Below, one piece after another: positions 1-12,826 of a DNA stretch of 64,000 bases (the stretch's first letter is position 1; each line of letters opens with the position of its first letter). The stretch comes from Deinococcus gobiensis I-0 (GTDB taxonomy: Bacteria; Deinococcota; Deinococci; Deinococcales; Deinococcaceae). The notes under the pieces are model-generated. The model was not told where the DNA came from and searched no databases. It worked only from the letters and a program-made list of their open reading frames with translations. Where the stretch lies: positions 487,001-551,000 of the forward strand of contig NC_017790.1 of the NCBI RefSeq assembly GCF_000252445.1. The letters run 5' to 3'. A program made the translations under genes and the position numbers.

Positions 1-175
1 CCGAACCGAGGTCGTGAACGAAACCGGGCAGGGTCAGCCCGGCGCTGCTCAGCCCGCCGCCCACCTGGTCGTGGGCCTCCAGCAGTTGCACCCGCAGCCC
101 CGCGCGGGCCAGGGTCACGGCCGCCGAGAGGCCGTTGGGACCGGCGCCCACGACGACGGCGTCGAGGCGGGTCAT
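1..175 (-). CDS. FAD/NAD(P)-dependent oxidoreductase, N-terminal fragment
   Basis: The gene reads leftward off the window edge, so only the first 58 codons are visible. The start ATG (175-173) has a GGAG about 6 bases upstream. The N-terminus is a Rossmann dinucleotide-binding fold: a beta strand, [10 protein letters not shown], a helix, then the strand and acidic end [10 protein letters not shown]. The GPNGL variant and the following GGxLSS segment are typical of the phytoene-desaturase/PYROXD2-like flavoprotein family, in which FAD binds here and a redox or desaturase reaction follows. The substrate cannot be told from this fragment. The family call is by motif only. Confidence 0.75.
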   Translation of the reverse strand, partial: MTRLDAVVVGAGPNGLSAAVTLARAGLRVQLLEAHDQVGGGLSSAGLTLPGFVHDLGS

Positions 176-521
176 GGGCGCTCCGGGACGGGGCGGCGGG
201 GCGGGCAGGGGGGGCGGGGGTTCACGTTGTCTCTACTGTGCGCGGTGGGGTGTCTGTCCTTCATGGACAGGAACTAAAGGCCGCTTGAGACCGGCCGGCC
301 TGCCGGCAGGGGACCGCCGGTCAGGTGAGGGCCGCAGAAAGGCTGGGCTGCGCGCTGCCCACGCCAGAGCGGCGGCCGCAGGAGCGTGGTGACCGGGGCC
401 ACTGTTCCCGCTGGGGGGACGGGGGGCGCGGTGACAGCTCATCCGGGGGGCGGGTATGCTCTGTGGCGTTCAGGCAATTGCGCTGTTCACCACACATTCC
501 CCCCGCTCCGGAGGCCCGCCC
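176..521. other. Intergenic region between divergent genes
   Basis: This 346-base gap separates the leftward flavoprotein from prs. The only structured element I see is a 17-base inverted repeat at 254-270 (CTGTCC, 5-base spacer, GGACAG), about 80 bases upstream of the leftward gene. No convincing open reading frame, RNA gene or clear -35/-10 pair was found. The SD for prs (GGAGG, 510-514) lies at the right end. Confidence 0.5.
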
Positions 522-1523
<1,002 letters not shown>

Positions 1524-1532
1524 ACGGTCTCC

Positions 1533-1568
1533 GCAGATGCCCTCCCGGTCACGGGCAGGGGCATCTGC
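1533..1568 (+). terminator. Hairpin after prs
   Basis: Arms GCAGATGCCC (1533-1542) and GGGCATCTGC (1559-1568) are perfectly complementary, with an inner CCCG-gtca-CGGG hairpin in the loop. No T tract follows, so this may be a factor-dependent or weak terminator. Confidence 0.55.
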
Positions 1569-1596
1569 ACGGGACGGGGCGGGTATCCTGCCCGGC

Positions 1597-1992
1597 ATGA
1601 GCGACCCCCGGCCCCCCACCCGGCTCCGGCCCCTGTGGCTGGCGCTGGGCTTTGCGCTGTGCGGTCTGGGTTTCGTCGGGCTGTGGCTGCCGGGCTTTCC
1701 GGGGACCGTGTGGTTCGTGCTGGCCGCCGCCGCCTTCTCGCGCGGCGACCCGCGCTGGGAGGCGTGGCTGCTGTCGCGTCCGGTGGTGGGGCCGCTGGTG
1801 GCCGACTACCGCGCGGGCCGGGGCATGCCGCTGCGGGCCAAGTGGGTGGCGGCCCTGAGCATCGCCGTGGCCGTGTCGCTGAGCCTGGGCCGCATTCCGG
1901 TGCTGGTGGGGCAGGTGGCCTGGGTGCTGATCGGGCTGGCGGGCATCGGATACGTGACGCTGCGGGTGCCTACCCGGCGCGGCCCGCCCTGA
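1597..1992 (+). CDS. DUF454 (YbaN-like) small inner-membrane protein
   Basis: A 131-aa protein with a short polar N-terminus, a hydrophobic segment about residues 13-45 with GLWLPGFPGT, a central amphipathic part (WLLSRPVVGPLVADYRAG) and two further membrane segments about 85-125. LPGxPGT and the W-L-x-x-x-P-x-x-G-P-x-x-x-x-[YW]-R pattern mark the DUF454/YbaN family, whose function is unknown. ATG 1597 was chosen because a TATCCT -10 box ends 7 bases upstream, the leaderless layout repeated throughout this window. Confidence 0.85.
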   Translation: MSDPRPPTRLRPLWLALGFALCGLGFVGLWLPGFPGTVWFVLAAAAFSRGDPRWEAWLLSRPVVGPLVADYRAGRGMPLRAKWVAALSIAVAVSLSLGRIPVLVGQVAWVLIGLAGIGYVTLRVPTRRGPP

Positions 1993-2048
1993 AGCGAAGG
2001 CGACGGGCTTCATTTTGTGCGTCCGGCGCGGCGCGTAGACTGCCGGGC

Positions 2049-2093
2049 ATGACCTGCCCCGCCCGCCTTGCCTTCCCGGCCCCCGCATGCTGA
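2049..2093 (+). CDS. Leaderless 14-aa mini-ORF upstream of ferredoxin gene
   Basis: The -10 box TAGACT (2036-2041) lies 7 bases before this ATG, exactly the spacing seen at leaderless starts here. The ORF encodes MTCPARLAFPAPAC, and its TGA (2091-2093) falls just inside the next gene, whose ATG is at 2087. The ferredoxin gene has no SD or promoter of its own, so I infer that the mini-ORF is translated first and hands ribosomes on. It could instead be an untranslated spacer. Confidence 0.5.
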   Translation: MTCPARLAFPAPAC

Positions 2094-3109
2094 AAGGTGT
2101 CTTCGACCAGCTCAGCGAGCTGGGCAACCTCGTGCCGCGCTACACCGGCCCGCGCTGCCTGCTGGAGCGCCACACGGTCGGCGGCTGCGACGCCTGCCAC
2201 AGCGCCTGCCCCCACGAGGCCATCGAGACGCCGCCCGGCAGCTACGGCGTGCGGGTGGACCCCCAGAAATGCACCGGCTGCGGCCTGTGCGTGCAGGCCT
2301 GCCCGACCGGCGCGCTGGAATACGACCTGATGACGCCCCTGCAAAGCGTCCATGACCAGCGCGAGCAGCCCGGCAACCCGCCGCCTGTCTCCCCCGAGGC
2401 CACCCTCACCTGCGTGCCCAGCGGCGCGGGCGGCCCCAGCCTGCCGTGCCTGGGGCGCGTGACCCCGGCGCTGGTCGCGGCGGCGGGCGCCTGGGACGTA
2501 CCCCTGACCCTGATCCACGGCGACTGCGCCGCTTGCCCGGTAGGCCGCGCCGACGTGCCCGAGCGCCTGGGGGCGGTCGTCGAGCAGGCCCAGACCCTGC
2601 GCGCCGCGACCGGCCGCCCCGCCCGGGTCACGGTGCGCGCGGCGGTGCCCGCAGACCAGGGGCGCGCCCTGAAGGTGTCGCGCCGGGGGGCCTTCACCAG
2701 CCTGCTGCGCGCCGGAGGCCGCCAGCTCAGTCAGAACCTGCCCGAGCGCCCGCTGCCCTTCGTGGACTGGAGCGACCCGCCGCAGCGCACCCCGCAGGAG
2801 TGGACCTGGCGGCGCAAGGCCCTCAAGCCGGTGCCCCCGGCAGGCGTGGGGGTGGCGTGGCCCGCGCCACTGGTGGACGAGAAATGTATCGACTGCCCGG
2901 TGTGCGCCAACGTGTGCCCCACCGAGGCGATCACCCGCGAGCTGCGGCCCGAGGGCGGCGTCCGGCTGCTGCTGAACCTGGGGGCCTGCACCGGCTGTAT
3001 GGCCTGCCTGCACTCCTGCCCGCCCGGCGCCATCCACGAGCAGAAGGAATGGCTGCTGGCCGCCTTCGACGTACAGATCCTGCTGCGCGAGAGCGACCAC
3101 ACGATGTAG
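2087..3109 (+). CDS. Multi-cluster 4Fe-4S ferredoxin-type protein
   Basis: A soluble 340-aa protein with two separated ferredoxin modules. The N-terminal module has an incomplete CDACHSACPHEAI motif and a complete CTGCGLCVQACPTGA. The C-terminal module has CIDCPVCANVCPTEA and CTGCMACLHSCPPGA, both complete CxxCxxCxxxCP motifs. Between them lies a Cys-containing linker domain with CLGRVTPAL and CAACPVGR, resembling the CoB-CoM reductase/HycB-like ferredoxin relay region. It probably carries electrons between redox enzymes, but no partner enzyme is adjacent. The first motif lacks one Cys of the usual four. A terminator hairpin follows. Confidence 0.85.
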   Translation: MLKGVFDQLSELGNLVPRYTGPRCLLERHTVGGCDACHSACPHEAIETPPGSYGVRVDPQKCTGCGLCVQACPTGALEYDLMTPLQSVHDQREQPGNPPPVSPEATLTCVPSGAGGPSLPCLGRVTPALVAAAGAWDVPLTLIHGDCAACPVGRADVPERLGAVVEQAQTLRAATGRPARVTVRAAVPADQGRALKVSRRGAFTSLLRAGGRQLSQNLPERPLPFVDWSDPPQRTPQEWTWRRKALKPVPPAGVGVAWPAPLVDEKCIDCPVCANVCPTEAITRELRPEGGVRLLLNLGACTGCMACLHSCPPGAIHEQKEWLLAAFDVQILLRESDHTM

Positions 3110-3130
3110 GGGCGACCACGGGATCGGGAG

Positions 3131-3173
3131 ACGCGGTGGCCTCCGATCTGAACTGGGGCCACCGCGTTTCTCA
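3131..3173 (+). terminator. Intrinsic terminator after ferredoxin gene
   Basis: Perfect 11-bp stem ACGCGGTGGCC (3131-3141) with GGCCACCGCGT (3157-3167), then TTTCTC. Confidence 0.8.
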
Positions 3174-3319
3174 GCCCCTTTCTCTGCACGCTCCGTGGTC
3201 GCAACGGCCTCACCTGGGCTTGCCGCCTGCCCGAACGCTTCCCACCACCGTCCGAGTCCCAGCGAGGGGTAAAGGGGCGCGCGTGCCTGGGCTCACGCCG
3301 CCCGGTCAGACTGCGGGGT

Positions 3320-4567
3320 GTGACGACCCGCATCGCCCGCCAGAAGGTTCTCGCCATCGTCCTCGCGGGGGGGCGGGGCAGCCGGCTCTCGCCCCTGACC
3401 GACGAGCGCGCCAAACCGGCCGTGCCGTTCCTGGGCACCTACCGCCTGATCGACTTCACGCTCAGCAACCTCGTGCACAGCGGCGTGCAGGACGTGTGGG
3501 TCATCGAGCAGTATCTGCCGCACGGCCTGAACGACCACCTCTCGGGCGGGCGGCCCTGGGACCTGGACCGTACGCGCGGCGGGCTGGTGGTCATGCCGCC
3601 CTTTTCCAGCCCCGACAACGAGGACGGCGAGTTCTCGCAGGGCAACGCGCACGCGCTGGCGCAGCACGCCCACCTCATCCGCGAGTTCGGCCCCGACCTC
3701 GTGCTCGTCCTGAGTGCCGACCACATCTACCGCCTCGACCACGCCGAGGTCATCCGCGCGCACCAGGAAAGCGGCGCGAGCGTCACGATGGTCACGACCG
3801 AGCTGGACGACCCCGCCGGGGCCACCCGTTTCGGCAACGTGCGGGTGGACGACCAGGGCCGCGTGACCGAGTTCGCCTACAAGCCCGACGAGCCGCTGGG
3901 GCCGACCGTCACTGCCGAGGTCTTCGTGTACCGCGCCGACGTGCTGCTCGGGACCCTGGAGGCACTGGAGCGCCGGGGCGAGCTGGGCGACTACGGCGAG
4001 TACCTGCTGCCCGAACTCGTGGCGCGCGGCGACGCCTACGCCTTCGCGCTGGAGGGCTACTGGATGGACGTGGGCACGCTCGACGCCTATCTCCAGACGC
4101 ACCGCGACTTTCTGGACGGCAAGGGCTTCGCGCTCGACGACCCCGAGTGGCCCTTCATCACGTCGAGCCTCGCGCGGCCCCCCGCGCACATCGCGCGCAC
4201 GGCCCACCTCGACGACGCCTTCGTGTGCGGCGGGGCGGTGGTGGCGGGCGAGGTGACGCGCAGCGTGATCGGCCCGAACGCGGTGGTCGAGGCGGGCGCG
4301 GTGGTGCGCGACAGCGTGGTGCAGCCGGGCGCAGCGGTGCGGGCCGGGGCCGTCGTGAGCCGCGCGGTCGTGGATACGGGGGCCGAGGTGGGCGCGGGTG
4401 CGGGGGTAGGGGGCCGGAGTGCCAACAGCCGCCCGACGGTGGTGGGCGCGCACGCGCGGGTGGAGGCGGGCGCGGACATCGGCCCCGGCCGCGTGGTCGC
4501 CCCGCACGCAGTCGTGCGCCCCGGCGAGGAGGACGAGACGGCCCCCGAGGCGGAGCGGAGCGAGTAG
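3320..4567 (+). CDS. glgC: Glucose-1-phosphate adenylyltransferase
   Basis: Makes ADP-glucose from glucose 1-phosphate and ATP for glycogen synthesis. The 415-aa length is normal for the family. Landmarks: the N-terminal nucleotidyltransferase signature AGGRGSRLSPLT, then KPAVPFLG, YRLIDFTLSN, VLSADHIYRLD (metal and sugar binding) and GYWMDVGTLDAY. The C-terminal third is a left-handed beta-helix of hexapeptide repeats, here unusually rich in Gly-Ala-Val (about residues 300-400). GTG 3320 follows a CAGACT -10-like box by 7 bases, so the mRNA may be leaderless. No other glg gene lies within the window. Confidence 0.95.
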   Translation: MTTRIARQKVLAIVLAGGRGSRLSPLTDERAKPAVPFLGTYRLIDFTLSNLVHSGVQDVWVIEQYLPHGLNDHLSGGRPWDLDRTRGGLVVMPPFSSPDNEDGEFSQGNAHALAQHAHLIREFGPDLVLVLSADHIYRLDHAEVIRAHQESGASVTMVTTELDDPAGATRFGNVRVDDQGRVTEFAYKPDEPLGPTVTAEVFVYRADVLLGTLEALERRGELGDYGEYLLPELVARGDAYAFALEGYWMDVGTLDAYLQTHRDFLDGKGFALDDPEWPFITSSLARPPAHIARTAHLDDAFVCGGAVVAGEVTRSVIGPNAVVEAGAVVRDSVVQPGAAVRAGAVVSRAVVDTGAEVGAGAGVGGRSANSRPTVVGAHARVEAGADIGPGRVVAPHAVVRPGEEDETAPEAERSE

Positions 4568-4663
4568 AGTGCGGGCAATGGGGGCGGTGGGTGGGTGGCC
4601 ACGCGTGGCTGCGCCCGCCACATCCCACCGCCCACGACTCGCCGACGCGGTATCCTCCACGTT

Positions 4664-6814
4664 ATGCCTGTGGCAGAACCACGCACCCCCACCCACCCTG
4701 ATTTTGAAGCCGAGCAGCAACATCTGGCCGGCACGGTCGCCGCCGTGCTGCGCCAGATCGAGACCTGGGAAGACCGCGACCGCAACGCCGGGGCCGACCT
4801 GGAGACGAGCGTCACGATGGCCGACACCGCCGAGGAACACGCCGCCATGCTCAGCGTGCATGTGCAGCAGCCCTACTTCGGCAGCCTGAAGGTGCGGGTC
4901 GGCGGGCGCGAGCAGACCCTCTACATCGGCAAGCATGCCTTCCGCGACCTCAAGGGGCCGCACAGCGTCGTGAGCTGGGACTCGGAGGTGGGCAGCCTCT
5001 TCTACTCCGACACGCTGGGCTGGACCCCGCGCCGGGGCGGCCAGGGCACCATCCGGCGGCGGCGGCAGCTGGACGTGGCGCAAAAGGAACTGCGCCGCGT
5101 CACCGACCTGTACGACGACGAGGCGGGCGGCGACACCGGCGGGCGCGAGGAAGTGCTGCTGCGCCGGCTGGCCGAGCAGAGCACGGCGGCCATGCGCGAC
5201 GTGGTCGAGACCCTGCAACCCGAGCAGAACGGGGCGATGCGCTACCCCGCCGGGACGCCGGTCATCATCCAGGGGGCGGCGGGGTCGGGCAAGACGACCA
5301 TCGGCTTCCACCGCCTCGCGTGGATGACCTCGCCGGACCGCCAGGAACACCGCGCCCGCCCCGAGGCCTGCATGGTCCTCATGCCCAACCGCGTGCTGGC
5401 GACCTACGCCGCGCGCATCCTGCCCGAGCTGGGCATCTCGGGCGTCACCGTGACCACGCCCGAGGTCTGGGGGACCGGCCTGCTGGGCCTGGAAAAGCTG
5501 GAGATTACCGACCGCACGCTGAGCCTGCTGCTCACCGACCAGGACAACGGCCGCCGGGCGCTGGCGTGGCGCCGCGCCAAGCTGCTGGGCGACGCCCGGA
5601 TGCTCGACGTGGTGCGCACCCACCTGTGGGGCAAGTTCAACGCGGCCCTGCAGGGCCAGGCGCTCAGCGAGAGCGTGGAGGTGCGTGGGCGCGGCGTATA
5701 CACCTTCGCCCTGTCGGAAGCCGAGCTGGCCGGGATGCTGCGCGAGGTCTTCGCCGCCGATCCCCTCGACGGCTACCGCGCAGGCATGCGCCGCCTGATC
5801 GAAGCCGAGGCTGTCTCGCGCCTGGGCGTCCCCGACGAGGAGGAGGCCAGCGTGCGCCGGCAACTCGCCACGCCGCTGACCACGCTGCTGGGGCGCGTCT
5901 TCGCCTCGACCACGCCCGTCACCGAGGCGCGGCGGCTGCTGGGCAGCGCCGAGGCCCTGGGCGCGAGCGGCCTGCTCAAGCCCCGCGAGATCGAGCTGCT
6001 GCTGGCCGATCCCCTGAGCGGCATTCCGGCCCCCCGGCGCGCGCACGCCGACGTGACCGAGCTGCCGCTGATGCTGGCGGTGCAGGCCTTCACGGGCGGC
6101 ATCGGGCGGGTGGTCGGGCGCACGCTGGAGCCCTTCGACCATGTGGTGCTCGACGAGGCGCAGGACTACTCGCCGCTGCTGTACGCCCTGCTGGGGCGCG
6201 CGACCCGCCCCGGCCACCTGACCGCGCTGGGCGACCTGAACCAGGGCATGCACGGCTACAAGGGCCCGAGCAGCTGGGAGGCGGTGGGCGAGCAGCTGCC
6301 CGGCGCGCAGGTGCTCACGCTGTCGCGCACCTACCGCTCGACACGCCAGATCACGGCGCTGGGCGCGCGCATCGCCTCGACCTACAACCGCGCGGCCGAG
6401 GTGCACGGGGTGGACCGCGACGGGGCCGAGGTGCAGCGCTATTCCGGCGGCGACGAACTGGCGCTGCTGGCCCAGGCGGTGCGCGACGCCCGCGCGGCCG
6501 GCCACGAGAACATCGCCATCGTGACGCGCCGCGCGGCCGACGCCGACAACCTCAGTGTGGCCCTGCGCGACCACGACACCGACGCCCAGCCCATCACCAC
6601 CCAGGAGCACCGCTACCGGGGCGGACTGGTCATCCTGCCGGTGAATCTCGCCAAGGGGCTGGAATTCAGCGCGGCCATCGTGGCGCGCGCCGACGCGCAG
6701 ACCTACGACGAGAGCACCGAGTACGAGCGCCGGCTGCTGTACGTCTCGGCCAGCCGCGCGCTGCACTGGCTGGGGCTGGTGAGCGGCGACGAGCTGCACC
6801 CGCTGGTGGCCTGA
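4664..6814 (+). CDS. HelD/UvrD-like superfamily 1 helicase
   Basis: A 716-aa SF1 ATPase. The N-terminal part is predicted coiled coil, followed by QQPYFGSLKV, LYIGKHA and a WDSEVGSLFY segment. These mirror the PYFGRI / YIG / DWRAP landmarks of HelD, the protein that frees stalled RNA polymerase from DNA. Walker A QGAAGSGKTT is at about residues 202-211, Walker B is VVLDEAQDYS, and later motifs are LGDLNQGM, SRTYRSTRQI, GLEFSAAIV and YVSASRA. ATG 4664 has a TATCCT box 8 bases upstream, so I prefer it to an in-frame start at 4595. Family membership in HelD rather than Rep/UvrD is inferred from the N-terminal motifs. Confidence 0.85.
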   Translation: MPVAEPRTPTHPDFEAEQQHLAGTVAAVLRQIETWEDRDRNAGADLETSVTMADTAEEHAAMLSVHVQQPYFGSLKVRVGGREQTLYIGKHAFRDLKGPHSVVSWDSEVGSLFYSDTLGWTPRRGGQGTIRRRRQLDVAQKELRRVTDLYDDEAGGDTGGREEVLLRRLAEQSTAAMRDVVETLQPEQNGAMRYPAGTPVIIQGAAGSGKTTIGFHRLAWMTSPDRQEHRARPEACMVLMPNRVLATYAARILPELGISGVTVTTPEVWGTGLLGLEKLEITDRTLSLLLTDQDNGRRALAWRRAKLLGDARMLDVVRTHLWGKFNAALQGQALSESVEVRGRGVYTFALSEAELAGMLREVFAADPLDGYRAGMRRLIEAEAVSRLGVPDEEEASVRRQLATPLTTLLGRVFASTTPVTEARRLLGSAEALGASGLLKPREIELLLADPLSGIPAPRRAHADVTELPLMLAVQAFTGGIGRVVGRTLEPFDHVVLDEAQDYSPLLYALLGRATRPGHLTALGDLNQGMHGYKGPSSWEAVGEQLPGAQVLTLSRTYRSTRQITALGARIASTYNRAAEVHGVDRDGAEVQRYSGGDELALLAQAVRDARAAGHENIAIVTRRAADADNLSVALRDHDTDAQPITTQEHRYRGGLVILPVNLAKGLEFSAAIVARADAQTYDESTEYERRLLYVSASRALHWLGLVSGDELHPLVA

Positions 6815-6900
6815 GCGGGCCGGGGAGGAGGGCCAAGGCCCCGGCATTTGCTAAAGCCTGCCCTGGTCCGCTGCGGCCCGTCGCCGCCTACCCTGTCTCC

Positions 6901-7125
6901 ATGACCGATCCCAAACAGACGGGCCTGCCCGAGGACGCCGGCAACGGCATGAGCGACCGTTCCGGCTACGCCGACGAGTCCGAGACGGGCATGACCGACA
7001 CGCCGCTGGGCGACGCCGCCGTGCCCGCCCCCGACGCCGTTCCCGCGCCGGCGGGCCAGACGGACAGCGACCACAGCACCGGCACGAGCTTCGGCACGGT
7101 GCCGCAGGACGACAAGGGGCAATAA
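6901..7125 (+). CDS. Small acidic disordered protein
   Basis: A 74-aa protein rich in Asp, Thr, Ser, Gly and Pro, with no hydrophobic core, Cys or recognisable domain. It begins MTDPKQTGLPEDAG. The ATG is preceded by a TACCCT -10-like box at leaderless spacing, which supports expression. Composition resembles hydrophilin-like proteins. Two similar small proteins occur at 13938 and 25481 in this window. Function is unknown. Confidence 0.6.
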   Translation: MTDPKQTGLPEDAGNGMSDRSGYADESETGMTDTPLGDAAVPAPDAVPAPAGQTDSDHSTGTSFGTVPQDDKGQ

Positions 7126-7214
7126 GCCGGGCGGTGGGGCCGTGAGGCGGGCGGCGAAGCCCGGCCTACGGCCCACATTCCGCCCGCCGCGGCCGACGTA
7201 CACTGACCGGCCGT

Positions 7215-8267
7215 ATGAGTGCCGCCCCCCGCCCGCCGCATACCCTCTCGGTCGCGCCGATGCTCGACTGGACCGACCGGCACTGCCGCACCTTCCACCG
7301 CACGCTGACCCGCCGGACGCTGCTGTACACCGAGATGGTCACGACCGGCGCCGTCCTGCACGGCGACCGTGAACGGCACCTGGGTTTCGGCGTGGTCGAG
7401 CACCCGCTGGCGCTGCAACTGGGCGGCAGCGACCCGGCGGCGCTGGCCGAGTGCGCCCGCATGGCCGAGGACTACGGATACGACGAGGTGAACCTCAACT
7501 GCGGCTGTCCCAGCGACCGCGTGCAGAGTGGGGCCTTCGGCGCGTGCCTGATGGCGACCCCCGACGTGGTGGCCCGCGCCGCCGAGGCCATGAGACACGC
7601 GACCTCCCTGCCCGTGACCGTCAAACACCGTATCGGCATCGACGATCTGGACAGTTACGGCCATCTCGCGCACTTCGTCGGCACGGTGGCGCAGTCGGGC
7701 GTCACGACCTTCATCGTGCATGCGCGCAAGGCCTGGCTCTCGGGCCTCTCGCCCAAGGAGAACCGCGAGATTCCGCCGCTGCGCTACGACGTGGTGCAGC
7801 GGCTGAAGGCCGAGTTCCCGCACCTGACGGTGGTGCTCAACGGCGGCATCCTCTCGCTGGACGCCGCGCAGGACGCCCTGGCCTGGGCCGACGGCGCGAT
7901 GATCGGCCGCGCGGCCTACCAGGACCCCTTCCTGTTGGCGGCGGCCGACCGCGACCTGTTCGGAGAGGCCGCCACGCCCGTCACCCGCCGCGAGGCCACC
8001 GAGGCGTACCTGCCCTACGTCGCCGCGCAGCTCGCGCAGGGCCAGCCCCTGAACCGCATGATGAAGCACACCCTGGGGCTGTTCGCCGGACAGCCGGGCG
8101 CGCGGCACTGGAAGCGCACGATCTCCGAACAGGGACATAGGCCGGGAGCCGGGCTGGAGGTCGTCGAGGCGGCCCTGGCGGGCGTCCCCGACGAGGTGCT
8201 GGACGCGCGGGCCGGGGAGACGGCCCCGCAGCCCGCGCCGGAAACGGCGCAGCTCAGCCCGGCCTGA
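7215..8267 (+). CDS. dusA: tRNA-dihydrouridine(20/20a) synthase
   Basis: An FMN enzyme that reduces uridine to dihydrouridine in the tRNA D-loop using NADPH. The 350-aa TIM barrel starts with SVAPMLDWTDRHCR. LQLGGSDP is the FMN-binding strand, NLNCGCPSDRVQ carries the catalytic Cys98, and VKHRIGIDD, FIVHARKAWLSGLSPKENR and LNGGI follow. The SGLSPKENREIPPL segment is a DusA-specific signature. TACACT at 7199-7204 lies 10 bases upstream of the ATG. The last 14 bases overlap the convergent gene at 8254. Confidence 0.95.
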   Translation: MSAAPRPPHTLSVAPMLDWTDRHCRTFHRTLTRRTLLYTEMVTTGAVLHGDRERHLGFGVVEHPLALQLGGSDPAALAECARMAEDYGYDEVNLNCGCPSDRVQSGAFGACLMATPDVVARAAEAMRHATSLPVTVKHRIGIDDLDSYGHLAHFVGTVAQSGVTTFIVHARKAWLSGLSPKENREIPPLRYDVVQRLKAEFPHLTVVLNGGILSLDAAQDALAWADGAMIGRAAYQDPFLLAAADRDLFGEAATPVTRREATEAYLPYVAAQLAQGQPLNRMMKHTLGLFAGQPGARHWKRTISEQGHRPGAGLEVVEAALAGVPDEVLDARAGETAPQPAPETAQLSPA

Positions 8268-8856
8268 TCAGCGGTCCACCTTGCCGCGCGGGCACACCAT
8301 CCCGCCGCCGCCCGTACTGGGTCCAGCCGCCTCCCCTGCTGCACACCGAGCGCAGCATCCCGGTCTGGTCCACGGTCGCCACGTCCGGGTTGCTCGACGA
8401 CCAGACCACCTCGCGCTGCCCGGCGGGGGCGTCCACGAAGGCCGTATACCGCTGGTAGAACGGCCAGGAGCCCACCCGCAGGTCGCGCGGCCCCAGCACC
8501 ACGAAGCGGCGGACGGTCGGCGCGTTCGGCACAGGCGTCAGGCGGATGGTTAGTGGGGTGGACTCGACCGGGCCACACTCGTTGACCTCGATCCGGACGC
8601 GGCGCAGCGTGACCGGCCTGTACCCTTGCCGCTGGACGCTGACGGTATACCGCCCCTGGCCCTCTCGCCTCACCCGGATCTCTGCCTCTCGCTGGGGCGC
8701 GAACAAAGGGGCCGAAGCGTCGGCCAGCACCAGCCCCCGCTCGTTCTTCAGCGTCACGGCGACGGGGGGAGTCAGGACGGCCGGGCAGACCACTGGCGGC
8801 GGCTTCTGGGCCGATCGGGGCGCAGCAGCCAGAGCCAGGGCGGCGAGCAGCGTCAA
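8254..8856 (-). CDS. Secreted protein with Ig-like (BIG2-type) domain
   Basis: About 200 aa with a short hydrophobic N-terminus (TLLAALALAAAPRSAQ) that looks like a signal peptide. A beta-rich middle section has a PEGA-like YTVSVQRQGYRPVTL motif. Near the end is EVVWSSSNPDVATVDQTGML, the classic BIG2 repeat pattern. It is presumably exported and may bind surface polymers. The start is TTG at 8856 because no ATG or GTG gives a signal peptide; it could begin slightly upstream. The 3' end overlaps dusA convergently by 14 bases. Confidence 0.65.
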   Translation of the reverse strand: MTLLAALALAAAPRSAQKPPPVVCPAVLTPPVAVTLKNERGLVLADASAPLFAPQREAEIRVRREGQGRYTVSVQRQGYRPVTLRRVRIEVNECGPVESTPLTIRLTPVPNAPTVRRFVVLGPRDLRVGSWPFYQRYTAFVDAPAGQREVVWSSSNPDVATVDQTGMLRSVCSRGGGWTQYGRRRDGVPARQGGPLIRPG

Positions 8857-9009
8857 CGTACCCGGAGCCTGCGCCCCGCCGCCGACGCCCGCCTGCCTTG
8901 GCCCACCACAACCCTCTGGCTATTGCAACCCCCGTCCTCATAAAGGGGTCAGGGGGCATGGTACGCTCTGGGCAGAATTTTTCTTCATCCCCCACGGAGT
9001 CAGCGTCTT

Positions 9010-11955
<2,946 letters not shown>

Positions 11956-12267
11956 GTGCGTCCGCCGCCCCGCGCCCGTCCGGAGGTGCCCCAGGCCCTC
12001 CACTTCGTGCGGCTGGCCCAGGGGTCGCCGGGCCAGTGGGTCGTGTTGCCGGGAGGCGCGCTTCAGGTGCTGGGGCTGGCCGGTAAGACGGACGGAGGCG
12101 CGCAGCGCGGCTGGCTGCTGTGCCTGCACGGCGAGGTCCTGCTCGACTTTCCCGACGGCAACTTCGTGCGCCTGCGCCCCGGCGAGGGCTACGCGGCGAC
12201 CGGGCCGTGGGAGGCCCTGCCCACCCGTGCGGGCAGCGTGCTGCTGCTCGTGGCCGCCGGAAGCTGA
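11956..12267 (+). CDS. Small cupin-like protein
   Basis: 103 aa, beginning at GTG immediately after the topA stop, so translation is probably coupled. The core (GWLLCLHGEVLLDFPDG...RLRPGEGYAATGP) has the strand-turn-strand pattern of a cupin barrel, with LRPGEGY at the second motif. However, the usual metal-binding histidines are mostly missing. Function unknown; it may be a non-catalytic cupin. Confidence 0.65.
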   Translation: MRPPPRARPEVPQALHFVRLAQGSPGQWVVLPGGALQVLGLAGKTDGGAQRGWLLCLHGEVLLDFPDGNFVRLRPGEGYAATGPWEALPTRAGSVLLLVAAGS

Positions 12268-12337
12268 GCCCTGACAGCCGCCTGCAAGCGGGCAGCCAGT
12301 TGGTGGGGCCGGGGCGGCCTACACTGCCCTGACCCTT

Positions 12338-12757
12338 ATGCCCCTCGGTGACGCGCCGAACTACAGCACCCCCCGCACGCTCGGCCTCGCCGGGGTCAGC
12401 ATCCTGGCTGCGCTGGCGCATTTCGGGCTGGGGGCCTTCGATTACGGCGGCGAGCGTTACCTGGGGCTGGCGGGAATGCTGCTGGCCGGGCTGCTGCTTG
12501 TATACGGCGTCCTGACCCTGATCCGCTACGCCGAAGCCCGCGACGCCATGAGCGATCCCAACCCCCGCACGCCCATGTATCACACGCCGCACGAGCGACT
12601 GACCCTGGTGATCGGGCTGGGCCTGAACCTGCTGGGCGCCCTGGCGGCCCTGGCCTGGGCGCTGGCGGGCGCGGCCTGGCCCTGGCACCTGCTGGGCGCG
12701 GCCCTGAACCTGTGGGGCGCGTGGCTGGCGTGGCGCGCGCGGCCCCGGCCGGACTGA
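12338..12757 (+). CDS. Small integral membrane protein, unknown function
   Basis: 139 aa with about four hydrophobic segments (near residues 14-31, 43-63, 87-108 and 112-130) and a polar cytoplasmic loop DPNPRTPMYHTPHERL between the second and third. A TACACT-like box lies upstream of the ATG. I do not recognise the family. Confidence 0.65.
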   Translation: MPLGDAPNYSTPRTLGLAGVSILAALAHFGLGAFDYGGERYLGLAGMLLAGLLLVYGVLTLIRYAEARDAMSDPNPRTPMYHTPHERLTLVIGLGLNLLGALAALAWALAGAAWPWHLLGAALNLWGAWLAWRARPRPD

Positions 12758-12826
12758 GCCGCCTTGCCCAAGCCGCCTGAATGTCCGCCTCACCCCGGCG
12801 CGCGGCGCGGCTGCGACGCTGGGTCC

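Noticed and set aside
3293..6847. Very long reverse-strand ORF (about 1184 codons) across glgC and the helicase
   Set aside because: Low-complexity Ala/Arg/His/Gly translation typical of the antisense frame of GC-rich genes. The forward frames encode recognisable proteins.
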